Both the position numbers and the translations under genes were made by a program. A stretch of DNA of 6,725 bases, taken from Nitrospiraceae bacterium (GTDB taxonomy: Bacteria; Nitrospirota; Thermodesulfovibrionia; Thermodesulfovibrionales; UBA9159). Of this stretch, positions 1 to 6,466 are shown one piece after another; positions within the stretch are counted from its first letter, which is position 1; every line of letters begins with the position of its first letter. The DNA is taken from positions 11,156 through 17,880 of the forward strand of contig DMNE01000336.1 of assembly GCA_003453735.1 (NCBI GenBank), read 5' to 3'. The notes under the pieces were generated by a model. The model saw only the letters and a program-made list of their open reading frames with translations, did no database searches and was not told the DNA's origin.

Positions 1-104
1 ATATGCGGGAATCACTTAACTCAGGTATTATAAGTGTTTTGAGAAGAAGAGACCCTCAGGGACGTAATGCTCCATGCATGAGCAGAGGAAGGTTTGATGA
101 ATAA
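1..104 (+). CDS. possible 3' end of an upstream gene (partial)
   Basis: One reading frame is open from the left edge to a TAA at 102-104. It gives about 33 codons that end ...MSRGRFDE and overlap the start of the deacetylase gene by 8 bases. The other two + frames close early, at 16-18 and 31-33. An overlapping upstream gene would suit this densely packed locus. The peptide is short, is rich in Arg and Gly, and has no motif I recognise. The same stretch could equally be an untranslated leader. An ATG at 3-5 lies in this frame but would make a very small protein. Confidence 0.25.
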   Translation, partial: MRESLNSGIISVLRRRDPQGRNAPCMSRGRFDE

Positions 105-831
105 AGCTATAGTTCTCATGTACCATAATATTGGGATGCCGCCTAAGGAGGGGAAATTACGCAGTCTTTATGTGACTCCCCGAATGTTCAGATTCCAGAT
201 GTGGTATTTGAAAACAGCCGGATTCAGAGTGGTCTCCCTTAATGAAATTCTTTCTTTCATGAGGGGCAGTGTTTCTTCTGATGAGAGGTTAGTTGCGCTC
301 ACCTTTGATGATGGTTACCAGGATTTTTATGATAATGCTTATCCTGTATTGAAGATGTATGGATTTCCGTCAACGGTTTTCCTTGTATCCGATTTTATTG
401 GAAAGGAGAATCTTTGGGATTATCAGGAATTAAATATAAGGAAAAAACTCCTTGATTGGGAGAAGATCATCGAGATGAGGGATCATCATGTCAGTTTCGG
501 TTCGCATACACGCACACATCCATTTTTGAGCAAACTTTCGACAGCGGAGATGGAAGAAGAATTATTTGGCGCGAAGGCTACCCTTGAGAAGAGACTGAAC
601 CTTCCTGTTCAGTTCTTCTGCTACCCCTATGGCAATTATGATGAAAGAGCGGTAGCAGCGGTTAAGAAAGCTGGTTATCTTGGTGCGACGACTATGAACC
701 GTGGGCTCATCCACAGAGGGGATGAGCCATTCGAGCTCAGGAGATCATTTATAAGATTTCACACCCATCCCCTCCTGTTCATGCTGAAGTTACACTCCAC
801 CTACGAAGACCGGAAAGGAAAGAGAAGATGA
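97..831 (+). CDS. polysaccharide deacetylase (NodB/CE4 family)
   Basis: This is a 244-residue carbohydrate esterase 4 protein. The family removes N- or O-acetyl groups from polysaccharides or their precursors with a divalent metal. Motif 1 is TFDDG at residues 69-73, where Asp71 is the expected base and Asp72 a metal ligand. Motif 2 is the S-H-x3-H element at 136-141, with His137 and His141 as metal ligands. Motif 3 is the F-x-YPYG element at 174-179. The N-terminus (VLMYHNIG) is the usual opening of the family's short secretion-free members. There is no signal peptide or membrane segment, so the protein is probably cytoplasmic and acts on a precursor. I chose ATG 97 because AGAGGAAGG at 84-92 is placed to serve it; TTG 94 would add one residue. 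Its stop overlaps the next start (ATGA), so the two genes are probably translationally coupled. The exact substrate cannot be read from the sequence. Confidence 0.92.
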   Translation: MNKAIVLMYHNIGMPPKEGKLRSLYVTPRMFRFQMWYLKTAGFRVVSLNEILSFMRGSVSSDERLVALTFDDGYQDFYDNAYPVLKMYGFPSTVFLVSDFIGKENLWDYQELNIRKKLLDWEKIIEMRDHHVSFGSHTRTHPFLSKLSTAEMEEELFGAKATLEKRLNLPVQFFCYPYGNYDERAVAAVKKAGYLGATTMNRGLIHRGDEPFELRRSFIRFHTHPLLFMLKLHSTYEDRKGKRR

Positions 832-1922
832 ATATCCTCTTATTGAACGTAGCTCTTGGGAGAGGATGGGGCGGCATTGAGTCCCATTCCGATACCCTGG
901 CGGCATTGTTGTCGCAGAGGGGGCATTCGGTCATTATGGGCTGCTGGAATGAAGGCTCGAGGGAAGTGGCTGGAGGGATTGTTCTCCCGTCAAGAAAGAT
1001 ATGGATCGTAAACTCTGGGGATGTTAGGGCCATTGCAAAAATAACATTGGCAGCCCTAAAAGAAAAAAGCGATGTCATCATAGCGAATGGAGGGAGGGAG
1101 TATTGGCCCGCTGCCATAGCAGCGAAAATAACGGGCTCAAGACTTATTTTCATACGGCATCAGGTGGATAGACTGAAGAGGACCACCTGTTGGCTCATTA
1201 ATAAGGATGTAGATAAGGTTATTGCGGTGAGCAGCGCTGTGAAGAATGCTCTGATAGAGAGTGGGGTGTCTCGGGAAAAGGTAGAGGTGATCTACAACTC
1301 TATCGATCAGGAGCGGTTTAATCCGGATGTGGTGAACCGGGACGCTGTGAGAAAGGAACTCGGGATTGAGAGCGGCACTATTGTTGTGGGCACTGCGGGA
1401 AAGCTGAATCCGGGGAAAGGAGTATTTGACCTTCTCTGTGCTGTACACTCTCTCACAGGCAAACACTCGGCGGTTAAGCTTATCTTTGTGGGCGATGGGC
1501 CTGAGAGAAAAGAGCTCCAAGGGGAGGCGGAGAGATTGTCGATGCAGGACAGGGTTATCTTCACCGGCGTGAGGAATGACGTAGAGCGAATGTACGCAGC
1601 AATGGATATCTTTGTCCTTCCCTCTTCGTGTCAGGAGGCCTTTGGCATGGTACTGATAGAGGCGATGGCAATGGGTAAACCGGTCATTGCGACTGCCGTG
1701 GGAGGGATACCAGAGGTCGTCGATAATGAGGTCAACGGGATTCTCGTGCCGCCGCAGAATATCGAGGCCCTTGCGCATGCGATCTCGAGATATATGGATG
1801 ATCATGAATTTGCGGGCAGAATTGCTCTTGAAGGTCGCAAGTCAGTGGAGTATAAGTTTTCCGATAAGGCAATGGGAGATCATTTTGAGCGGGTCCTGCA
1901 GGCGATAGGATCGAAGGGTTGA
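828..1922 (+). CDS. glycosyltransferase, GT4 family (GT-B fold)
   Basis: This 364-residue protein has the length and layout of a complete GT4 retaining glycosyltransferase, which moves a sugar from a nucleotide-sugar donor to an acceptor at the cytoplasmic face. The N-terminal Rossmann half opens with MNILLLNVAL and the glycine-rich acceptor loop GWGGIESH at 13-20. The linker into the donor half contains VIYNSID (residues 154-160). The donor half shows GKLNPGKG at 191-198, with basic residues Lys192 and Lys197 for the diphosphate, then VGDGPER at 221-227. It continues with the E-x7-E motif, Glu270 to Glu278 (EAFGMVLIE), and GGIPEVV at 292-298. There is no membrane segment. A ribosome site AAAGGA at 814-819 lies 8 bases before the ATG, inside the end of the deacetylase gene. 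Synthesis of a surface polysaccharide or lipid-linked oligosaccharide is the likely role. Donor and acceptor sugars are not predictable. Confidence 0.93.
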   Translation: MNILLLNVALGRGWGGIESHSDTLAALLSQRGHSVIMGCWNEGSREVAGGIVLPSRKIWIVNSGDVRAIAKITLAALKEKSDVIIANGGREYWPAAIAAKITGSRLIFIRHQVDRLKRTTCWLINKDVDKVIAVSSAVKNALIESGVSREKVEVIYNSIDQERFNPDVVNRDAVRKELGIESGTIVVGTAGKLNPGKGVFDLLCAVHSLTGKHSAVKLIFVGDGPERKELQGEAERLSMQDRVIFTGVRNDVERMYAAMDIFVLPSSCQEAFGMVLIEAMAMGKPVIATAVGGIPEVVDNEVNGILVPPQNIEALAHAISRYMDDHEFAGRIALEGRKSVEYKFSDKAMGDHFERVLQAIGSKG

Positions 1923-1926
1923 TAAA

Positions 1927-1968
1927 ATGGACGGGTATGGTGAACGATTCATGAACGCGCTCGGATAG
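1927..1968 (+). CDS. 13-codon mini-ORF, possible translational leader of the PIG-L gene
   Basis: An ATG at 1927 starts a 13-residue peptide (MDGYGERFMNALG) that ends at TAG 1966-1968. It has a reasonable ribosome site, AAGGG at 1914-1918, with 8 bases of spacing. The PIG-L start at 1972 has no visible Shine-Dalgarno sequence. The mini-ORF stop lies 3 bases before that start and in the same frame. Ribosomes ending here could re-initiate on the deacetylase gene. Alternatively, it is an old N-terminal extension of that gene cut off by a nonsense change, or chance. The peptide itself matches nothing I know. Confidence 0.3.
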   Translation: MDGYGERFMNALG

Positions 1969-1971
1969 CCA

Positions 1972-2694
1972 ATGAAACTCCCCGAAAGGATAAAGTGGTC
2001 CCATGTGAGGAAGCTTTATGAAACGTTAGCGCCATACCTGAAAGCATCTCCTCTGAAGATCGATACACCCGACAGTGGACGCGTACTTGTTCTTGCCCCG
2101 CATATAGACGATGACATCATCGGTGCCGGAGGTAGTCTCAGAAAACATGTTCAATTAGGGAATGATATAATGACTATCTATTTCGCTGACTGTACTGAGG
2201 AACGGATAAGAGAGGCAAGAGCTGTTTCGAACATTATCGGATTTGACCAACTAAGATTTTTTGAGTACGGATCAAAGACCCTGCTTGAGCATCCGGAGAT
2301 CGACGATAGGCTTTCAACAGTCATCTCTGACTACAAACCGGAGATCGTGTATCTGCCATCGCTTTTCGACCGACACAATGACCACCTTGCAATAAACCAT
2401 TACCTGTCAAACCTGTACAAGAAATATCGATATAGTTTTACGGTTTACGCATATGAAGTCTGGACGGCACTGGTACCAAATCTGATCGTGGATATCTCTG
2501 CAACAATAAATGAAAAGAAAAAAGCGTTAGCTCAATATGAGAGCCAGCTTTCTTCTCAAAACTGGCTCGATGCCGCGGTTTCGCTCAACAGATACAGGGC
2601 TATAACCTCCGGTGCAGGCGAATATGCAGAAGGGTTCATGCGCTATTCGATAAAGGAATATTTCACCCTGTGGAAGGCGGTATACGACCGTTAG
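1972..2694 (+). CDS. PIG-L / LmbE-family zinc deacetylase
   Basis: This 240-residue protein belongs to the PIG-L family, whose members (MshB, PIG-L, LmbE-like proteins) deacetylate N-acetylglucosamine-type amino sugars with zinc. The signature is at 41-54, LAPHIDDDIIGAGG. It corresponds to the family's PHPDDE element and gives His44 and Asp47 as zinc ligands and Asp46 as the probable base. Pro is replaced by Ile45 and Glu by Asp48. The third ligand is His138 in FDRHNDH (132-138). There is no signal peptide, so it should act in the cytoplasm on a sugar nucleotide or lipid-linked sugar. ATG 1972 is the first possible start because TAG 1966-1968 is in frame just upstream; no ribosome site is visible there. 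The gene lies 49 bases after the glycosyltransferase and 9 bases before a glycosyltransferase fragment. The family call is firm. The substrate is unknown. Confidence 0.9.
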   Translation: MKLPERIKWSHVRKLYETLAPYLKASPLKIDTPDSGRVLVLAPHIDDDIIGAGGSLRKHVQLGNDIMTIYFADCTEERIREARAVSNIIGFDQLRFFEYGSKTLLEHPEIDDRLSTVISDYKPEIVYLPSLFDRHNDHLAINHYLSNLYKKYRYSFTVYAYEVWTALVPNLIVDISATINEKKKALAQYESQLSSQNWLDAAVSLNRYRAITSGAGEYAEGFMRYSIKEYFTLWKAVYDR

Positions 2695-2703
2695 GCTCTC
2701 GCT

Positions 2704-2970
2704 ATGATGACCCTTATATCTGATACTGGATATGGAGGTGCGGACCGGCTCGCATTGGAGCTCTCCAAGGGGTTCAGATCCGTCGGCCACAGGGCGATCT
2801 GGTGCTGTCCTTCATGGTGTTATCTCAACGCTGAGGCAGACGCAGCTGGGCTTGTAATCCATACACTCGGTGCTTCAGCATCCCTTCTCATAGTTGAGCT
2901 AAATGCCGCGCACGGAAAAGCTTCTTTCTATTTTTTATATCTTTACGGTAAAATTATTAAGGACGAATGA
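2704..2970 (+). pseudogene. truncated glycosyltransferase, N-terminal fragment
   Basis: This open frame of 88 residues starts like a GT4 glycosyltransferase. It has a short hydrophobic strand, then a DTGYGGADRLALELSKG segment (residues 7-23, the glycine loop and first helix), then a second strand with GHRAIWCCP, then EADAAGLVIHTLG at about 44-56. Such proteins normally run to 350-400 residues and carry the donor-binding half with E-x7-E. Here the resemblance fades after about residue 57 and the frame ends at TGA 2968-2970, in an AT-rich stretch. No donor half follows in any frame before the phosphatase gene. The best reading is the remnant of a second glycosyltransferase after a deletion. It starts 9 bases after the PIG-L stop, in the same frame, without a clear ribosome site. 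It could instead be a small expressed protein, but nothing supports that. Confidence 0.6.
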
Positions 2971-3037
2971 CAACACAATGTGCAAAATCTGCTTCACGAA
3001 ACGTTACGGCAAGGGCTATACAGCGTTTATTGCCGAT

Positions 3038-3042
3038 GGAGG
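3038..3042 (+). promoter_or_regulatory. ribosome binding site deciding the GTG start of the phosphatase gene
   Basis: GGAGG lies 10 bases before GTG 3053. The first in-frame ATG, at 3077, has only a weak AAGGG sequence about one base upstream. Starting at GTG also keeps the basic residues that precede the membrane segment. Confidence 0.6.
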
Positions 3043-3052
3043 TTGAAATAAC

Positions 3053-3619
3053 GTGTCGCTTCTGAGACCCCAAGGGATGTCGCTTAGCCGTAAGGTTTGT
3101 AGTGTCGCCATTCTCTTATTGCTGTTGCCTGCCAGCTTTTTTTTGATTATGTGGGAGCAAGGCAACTTCCACGAGATTACAAAGGGTGAAGCATATAGGT
3201 CAGCGCAACTCGATAGGGATCAGTTCGAGTATTATATCGATAAATATCACATCAAGAGCATATTGAATCTACGCGGACAAAATAGTGGTGAAGAATGGTA
3301 TCAAGAGGAACTAAAGGTCGCTGTGAATCGTCATCTGGTGCACTATGATATACCGTTATCAGCAACAAGTGAGCCCAGCAGTGAAGATGTGCAAAAGCTC
3401 CTTGCGATTTTCAGGGAAGCTCCTCGTCCAGTACTCATCCATTGCAAGGCTGGCGCTGACCGGTCGGGGCTGGTTGGGGCAATGTGGAAGGTAGTGGTAG
3501 ATAAAGAACCTAAATCTGAGGCGAGTAAACAGCTCTTTATCTTGTATGGGCATCTCCCAATAGGCGAAACATCCGCTATGGACCGTTTTTTTGAGCGTTG
3601 GGCCACAGCATTACCTTAG
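3053..3619 (+). CDS. membrane-anchored dual-specificity/tyrosine phosphatase family protein
   Basis: This 188-residue protein has the cysteine phosphatase loop HCKAGADRSG at 130-139. Cys131 is the nucleophile and Arg137 the phosphate-binding arginine of the C-x5-R motif. Upstream are the features usual in the compact bacterial DSP-like family: GEAYRSAQ at 45-52, SILNLRG at 69-75, and Asp99 in HYDIPLS as a candidate general acid. The N-terminus carries Arg5, Arg13 and Lys14, then a hydrophobic run at about 15-34. It looks like an uncleaved anchor or signal peptide that would place the catalytic domain outside the cytoplasm. Substrates may be phosphotyrosine proteins or phosphorylated lipids or sugars; the sequence does not say. 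The gene lies 24 bases before ugd, so the pair is probably co-transcribed. It follows a decayed glycosyltransferase and an AT-rich stretch, so a local promoter is possible, but I see no convincing -35/-10 pair. Confidence 0.85.
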   Translation: MSLLRPQGMSLSRKVCSVAILLLLLPASFFLIMWEQGNFHEITKGEAYRSAQLDRDQFEYYIDKYHIKSILNLRGQNSGEEWYQEELKVAVNRHLVHYDIPLSATSEPSSEDVQKLLAIFREAPRPVLIHCKAGADRSGLVGAMWKVVVDKEPKSEASKQLFILYGHLPIGETSAMDRFFERWATALP

Positions 3620-3643
3620 GCTTGCAGAAACGAAGGAGGCTAG

Positions 3644-4945
3644 ATGCATATTGGAATAATAGGGACCGGCTATGTCGGATTAGTGACCGGTGCCTGTTTT
3701 TCAGAATTCGGTGTTTTCGTTACCTGCGTTGACAAGGATGAAAAAAAGATAAAGTCCTTGAAAAAAGGGATTGTGCCTTTTTATGAGCCAGGACTTGCAG
3801 ATCTCGTCCAGAGAAACGTAAAACAGGGTAGACTGGCATTTGCCACAGAGATAGGCGAGGCAGTTAATGCCTCGCTGGTCATATTTGTTGCTGTTGGCAC
3901 CCCTCCAAGGGGAGACGGTTCTGCTGATATGAGGTACATCGATGGGGTTGCAAACGAGATAGCCAGACATATGAACGGTTACAAGGTAATCGTTACCAAG
4001 AGCACGGTTCCCGTGGGGACCGGAAAGAGAGTGAGGCAGATTATCGTCCGGAATCTCAAAGAGCAAAGTAATTTTGATATCGTCTCCAACCCTGAGTTTC
4101 TTAGAGAAGGGGCGGCAATAGAAGACTTCATGAGGCCGAACAGGGTTGTGATCGGTGCAGAAAGTCAGCAGGCAATAGCCATACTGAAAGACCTTTATAA
4201 ACCCCTCTATCTCATTGAAACTCCATTCGTGATAACAAATATCGAGACGGCGGAGCTGATCAAGTACGCATCTAATTCCTTCCTCGCAGCAAAGATATCC
4301 TTCATTAACGAGATGGCTAATCTCTGTGAAAGGGTTGGCGCTGACGTCAATACGGTTGCAAGGGGAATGGGGCTGGACCAGAGGATAGGCTCGAAGTTTC
4401 TCCATGCGGGTCCTGGGTTCGGAGGTTCGTGTTTCCCGAAAGACACGAAGGCCCTTCTCAAGATAGGGGAGGAACACGGGACGGAACTGAACATTATCAA
4501 GGCAGCGGTTAATGCCAACGAGAATCAGAAAAAAATCGCCTTCACAAAGATAAAGAAGGCTATGGGTAACCTCAGAGGCAAGGTTATAGCGGTTCTTGGC
4601 TTATCCTTTAAACCGAATACCGACGACATGAGGGATGCGCCGTCAGTCGCTATTATTGAAAACCTTCTGAAGCATGGCGTCAAGGTGAGGGCGTATGACC
4701 CGGTAGCGATGGGCAATGTGAAGGCGATATTCCCCGAGATTGTCCTCTGCAAGGACCCGTATGATGCTGCGAGAACTTCAGATGCAGTGGTCATAATAAC
4801 GGAGTGGAATCAGTTCAGAAATCTTGATTTAGAGAGGATAAAGGGTATTGTCAGGCAGCAGTTTTTCTTTGATCTGAGAAATATTTATGAACCGGAGAAG
4901 ATGAAAAAACTCGGATTTCAATACTTCAGTTTCGGGAGGGTTTGA
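3644..4945 (+). CDS. ugd: UDP-glucose 6-dehydrogenase (UDP-glucose/GDP-mannose dehydrogenase family)
   Basis: This 433-residue protein is full length for the family, which oxidises UDP-glucose to UDP-glucuronate with two NAD+. The NAD-binding loop is GTGYVG at 7-12, followed by the acidic strand end VDKDEKK at 29-35. Further family blocks are GTPPRGDGSADM, STVPVGTGKR and SNPEFLREGAAIEDF. The catalytic lysine fits Lys207 in the KYASNSFLAAK block. The nucleophilic cysteine is Cys263 in GFGGSCFPKDTKAL. The C-terminal UDP-binding domain begins near LGLSFKPNTDDMRDAPS. AAGGAGG at 3633-3639 lies 4 bases before the ATG. UDP-glucuronate feeds uronic-acid polymers and amino-arabinose or xylose sugars, which suits the glycosyltransferase and deacetylases upstream. 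Related dehydrogenases for GDP-mannose or UDP-N-acetylhexosamines share this fold, but the motif set is closest to the UDP-glucose enzymes. No clear terminator follows. Confidence 0.95.
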   Translation: MHIGIIGTGYVGLVTGACFSEFGVFVTCVDKDEKKIKSLKKGIVPFYEPGLADLVQRNVKQGRLAFATEIGEAVNASLVIFVAVGTPPRGDGSADMRYIDGVANEIARHMNGYKVIVTKSTVPVGTGKRVRQIIVRNLKEQSNFDIVSNPEFLREGAAIEDFMRPNRVVIGAESQQAIAILKDLYKPLYLIETPFVITNIETAELIKYASNSFLAAKISFINEMANLCERVGADVNTVARGMGLDQRIGSKFLHAGPGFGGSCFPKDTKALLKIGEEHGTELNIIKAAVNANENQKKIAFTKIKKAMGNLRGKVIAVLGLSFKPNTDDMRDAPSVAIIENLLKHGVKVRAYDPVAMGNVKAIFPEIVLCKDPYDAARTSDAVVIITEWNQFRNLDLERIKGIVRQQFFFDLRNIYEPEKMKKLGFQYFSFGRV

Positions 4946-5270
4946 TCACATTTCGGTGCCTCTGCCTTAGCTTGGTCATTATATAATTATTCTCAGTCTC
5001 GCGATTTGTGCACTATGGCATCAGAGGCAGTGCTCCACGGTTGTAAAAGTTTACTATTGAGAAACTGGCGCAAGTGGTTGCATAGGAAGATCTCAAGACA
5101 ATTCTATGCCATGAGATGTGTACAATGGAAGCGACGAGGATTTACTAGAAGTTTTTTCTTTCTTTTCTTCTGTTGGCACAGTGAATTGTTCCCTTCAACA
5201 GCAGGTCATCAATAGAACAAAGGCTTTCCATCGGGGCAAGAAATGCGCCAGAACCCACAGGATAATTGCT
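4946..5270. other. intergenic region between convergent genes
   Basis: These 325 bases separate ugd (+) from the URO-D family gene (-), so both transcripts end here. I see no convincing gene and no clear intrinsic terminator. A 69-codon frame from TTG 5006 to 5215 has no ribosome site, is very rich in Arg, Lys, Trp and Phe, and is probably chance. An isolated TATAAT at 4982-4987 has no -35 partner. An 8-base inverted repeat (TGCCTCTG 4957-4964, CAGAGGCA 5022-5029) has a 57-base gap and is too distant for a terminator. A T-rich run lies at 5152-5171. Confidence 0.5.
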
Positions 5271-6290
5271 TTATTCTGTTCGGTCGGCCGACGCTAGGAA
5301 TTCCTTGACATTACGCAATGGGGTGTCAGTAGGCAGGTCGCAGGAAGGCATGAGGATGTATCGAAGGCAAGGATCGGAAATCTCGGCAACACACTCGGAA
5401 ACCGCTTTGCATATCTGAGTGGGGTTTCCACCGAAGATGGTGTTGATCACATCCACATTCCCTGCCGTGACGAGCCGTTTGCGATAGACCTCGTACACTT
5501 CGCCGATTGATACCCCGGTATCGATGGAGATGCAGTCAGCGCCGGTTTCGGGATAAAGGGTAAGCTGGGAACGGATGTCTCCACACTGATGGAGGAGGCA
5601 ACTGAGGCCTCGTTCCCTGACCGATTCGAAGAGTTTCCTCTCACAGGGAAGGACCACCTCGCGATACAGATTAATTGGGATCAGCGTCACAGCCCCTTCC
5701 GGTATGGCAATACCATTGATGAGTCCCTGTTCAATGAGAGGCTCGAAGAAGGCGAAGGAAAGGCGGACACCCAGCTCACACAGTTCTCGAATGAATATCC
5801 TGTCCGTGACCACTTTCTCCCTGAGAAGGTTCCAGTCGCAGAGGATCATGGCCCAGGTGAAAGGTCCCCAAGAAGTGGCGCAGAGAAAGCGATCCGGAAG
5901 ACGTTTTCTCAGAAGGCTAATCATTTCCACGAGCGCAAGGGTATGGGAAGATCCAGCGATATCTACCTCTTCGAGATTGCTTGCGTCCTCCGTCTTCTGG
6001 ATAAGAGGAAAAGAGAGCAGAGGAGCCTGCTTCCCACGGAAGGCCAGTTCGCCCCCGATGGCTTCAGCTGGAAAGGTGTTGAGCCCTGAACCAGGGAAAA
6101 CAATGTCTGTAGCTAATTCCCCGAGGAAATCAGCAAGGGTTTCCGCAAAGCGGCTTGGGTGTTTGTCCAGGTCCTCGATCTTCAATGCGGCCTGCCAGTA
6201 TGCCCAAAGTCCACCTCCAAATAAAGCCCGAGGCAAGCGCTCGCTGCGCTCTCCTTGTAAAACCCGCTTGATAAATTCTAGCCTGTCCAC
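5271..6290 (-). CDS. uroporphyrinogen decarboxylase (URO-D) superfamily protein, MtaA/MtbA-like
   Basis: This 339-residue protein has the URO-D barrel layout. N-terminal DRLEFIKRVLQGE is typical of the superfamily's non-HemE members, and the late blocks ISIDTGVSIGE (about 255-265) and TAGNVDVINTIFGG (about 275-288) match the end of the barrel. It has His234 and Cys236 in LLHQCGD, and Cys317 in MPSCDLPTDTP. These correspond to the His-x-Cys ... Cys zinc site of the cobalamin:coenzyme M methyltransferases MtaA and MtbA. Zinc-dependent methyl or related group transfer therefore seems more likely than decarboxylation. The HemE N-terminal signature (MRQAGRY) is absent. No corrinoid protein or partner methyltransferase is in the window, so the substrate is open. 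I chose GTG 6290-6288 because GAGG at 6298-6295 lies 4 bases upstream. TTG 6293-6291 is possible but only one base from that site. An in-frame TGA at 6299-6297 rules out anything longer. Confidence 0.87.
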   Translation of the reverse strand: MDRLEFIKRVLQGERSERLPRALFGGGLWAYWQAALKIEDLDKHPSRFAETLADFLGELATDIVFPGSGLNTFPAEAIGGELAFRGKQAPLLSFPLIQKTEDASNLEEVDIAGSSHTLALVEMISLLRKRLPDRFLCATSWGPFTWAMILCDWNLLREKVVTDRIFIRELCELGVRLSFAFFEPLIEQGLINGIAIPEGAVTLIPINLYREVVLPCERKLFESVRERGLSCLLHQCGDIRSQLTLYPETGADCISIDTGVSIGEVYEVYRKRLVTAGNVDVINTIFGGNPTQICKAVSECVAEISDPCLRYILMPSCDLPTDTPLRNVKEFLASADRTE

Positions 6291-6321
6291 CAATCCTCAA
6301 TCTATTATCGACTTTAAGCAC

Positions 6322-6350
6322 TTGATCAGCTTTGCTCGGTATAGTATAAT
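6322..6350 (+). promoter_or_regulatory. sigma-70-type promoter of the tRNA-Val gene
   Basis: TTGATC at 6322-6327 and a perfect TATAAT at 6345-6350 are separated by 17 bases, the optimal spacing. Transcription would start near 6357, about 32 bases before the mature tRNA 5' end, leaving a leader for RNase P to remove. The promoter lies between the divergent URO-D family gene and the tRNA. I found no equally good promoter for the - strand gene. Confidence 0.75.
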
Positions 6351-6388
6351 TCATATGTCATGTGTATTGTTGTAAAAACAACGGGTTA

Positions 6389-6463
6389 GGGCGATTAGCT
6401 CAGTGGGAGAGCGCTGCCTTCACACGGCAGAGGTCGCTGGTTCGAAACCAGCATCGCCTACCA
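6389..6463 (+). tRNA. tRNA-Val, anticodon CAC, CCA encoded
   Basis: The sequence folds into a full cloverleaf. The acceptor stem is 6389-6395 with 6453-6459. The D arm is GCTC 6398-6401 with GAGC 6409-6412. The anticodon arm is CTGCC 6414-6418 with GGCAG 6426-6430, around the loop TTCACAC. The variable loop is AGGTC 6431-6435. The T arm is GCTGG 6436-6440 with CCAGC 6448-6452, around TTCGAAA. Anticodon CAC at 6421-6423 reads the valine codon GUG. The discriminator base is A6460 and CCA is encoded at 6461-6463. The first acceptor pair is a G-U wobble (G6389 with T6459); the other six are Watson-Crick. Confidence 0.97.
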
Positions 6464-6466
6464 TGT

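Noticed and set aside
13..40. CACTTA/TAAGTG inverted repeat followed by TTTT before the deacetylase
   Set aside because: Only six mostly AT pairs with a 12-base loop; too weak to call a terminator.
1966..2694. in-frame TAG codons before and after the PIG-L gene as possible recoded (pyrrolysine) codons
   Set aside because: The PIG-L protein is complete between them, TAG also ends the phosphatase gene normally, and no pyrrolysine-using methylamine methyltransferase is in the window.
2926..2954. possible promoter for the phosphatase-ugd pair (TAAAAT at 2949-2954)
   Set aside because: No -35 element better than three matches at 17-18 bases spacing; the region is just AT-rich.
2978..3046. 22-codon ORF with a CxxC pair just before the phosphatase gene
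   Set aside because: No ribosome site or recognisable family, and it lies in the likely deletion scar; its end merely contains the phosphatase gene's GGAGG.
5006..5215. 69-codon frame whose middle (WRKWLHRKISRQ...QWKR) faintly recalls domain X of group II intron maturases
   Set aside because: Spacing between the W and QWK elements is wrong, the resemblance covers only about 30 residues, there is no ribosome site, and no other intron or reverse-transcriptase sequence is near.
6130..6354. 74-codon - strand frame overlapping the 5' end of the URO-D family gene
   Set aside because: It is out of frame with a clearly conserved protein and has no family features of its own.
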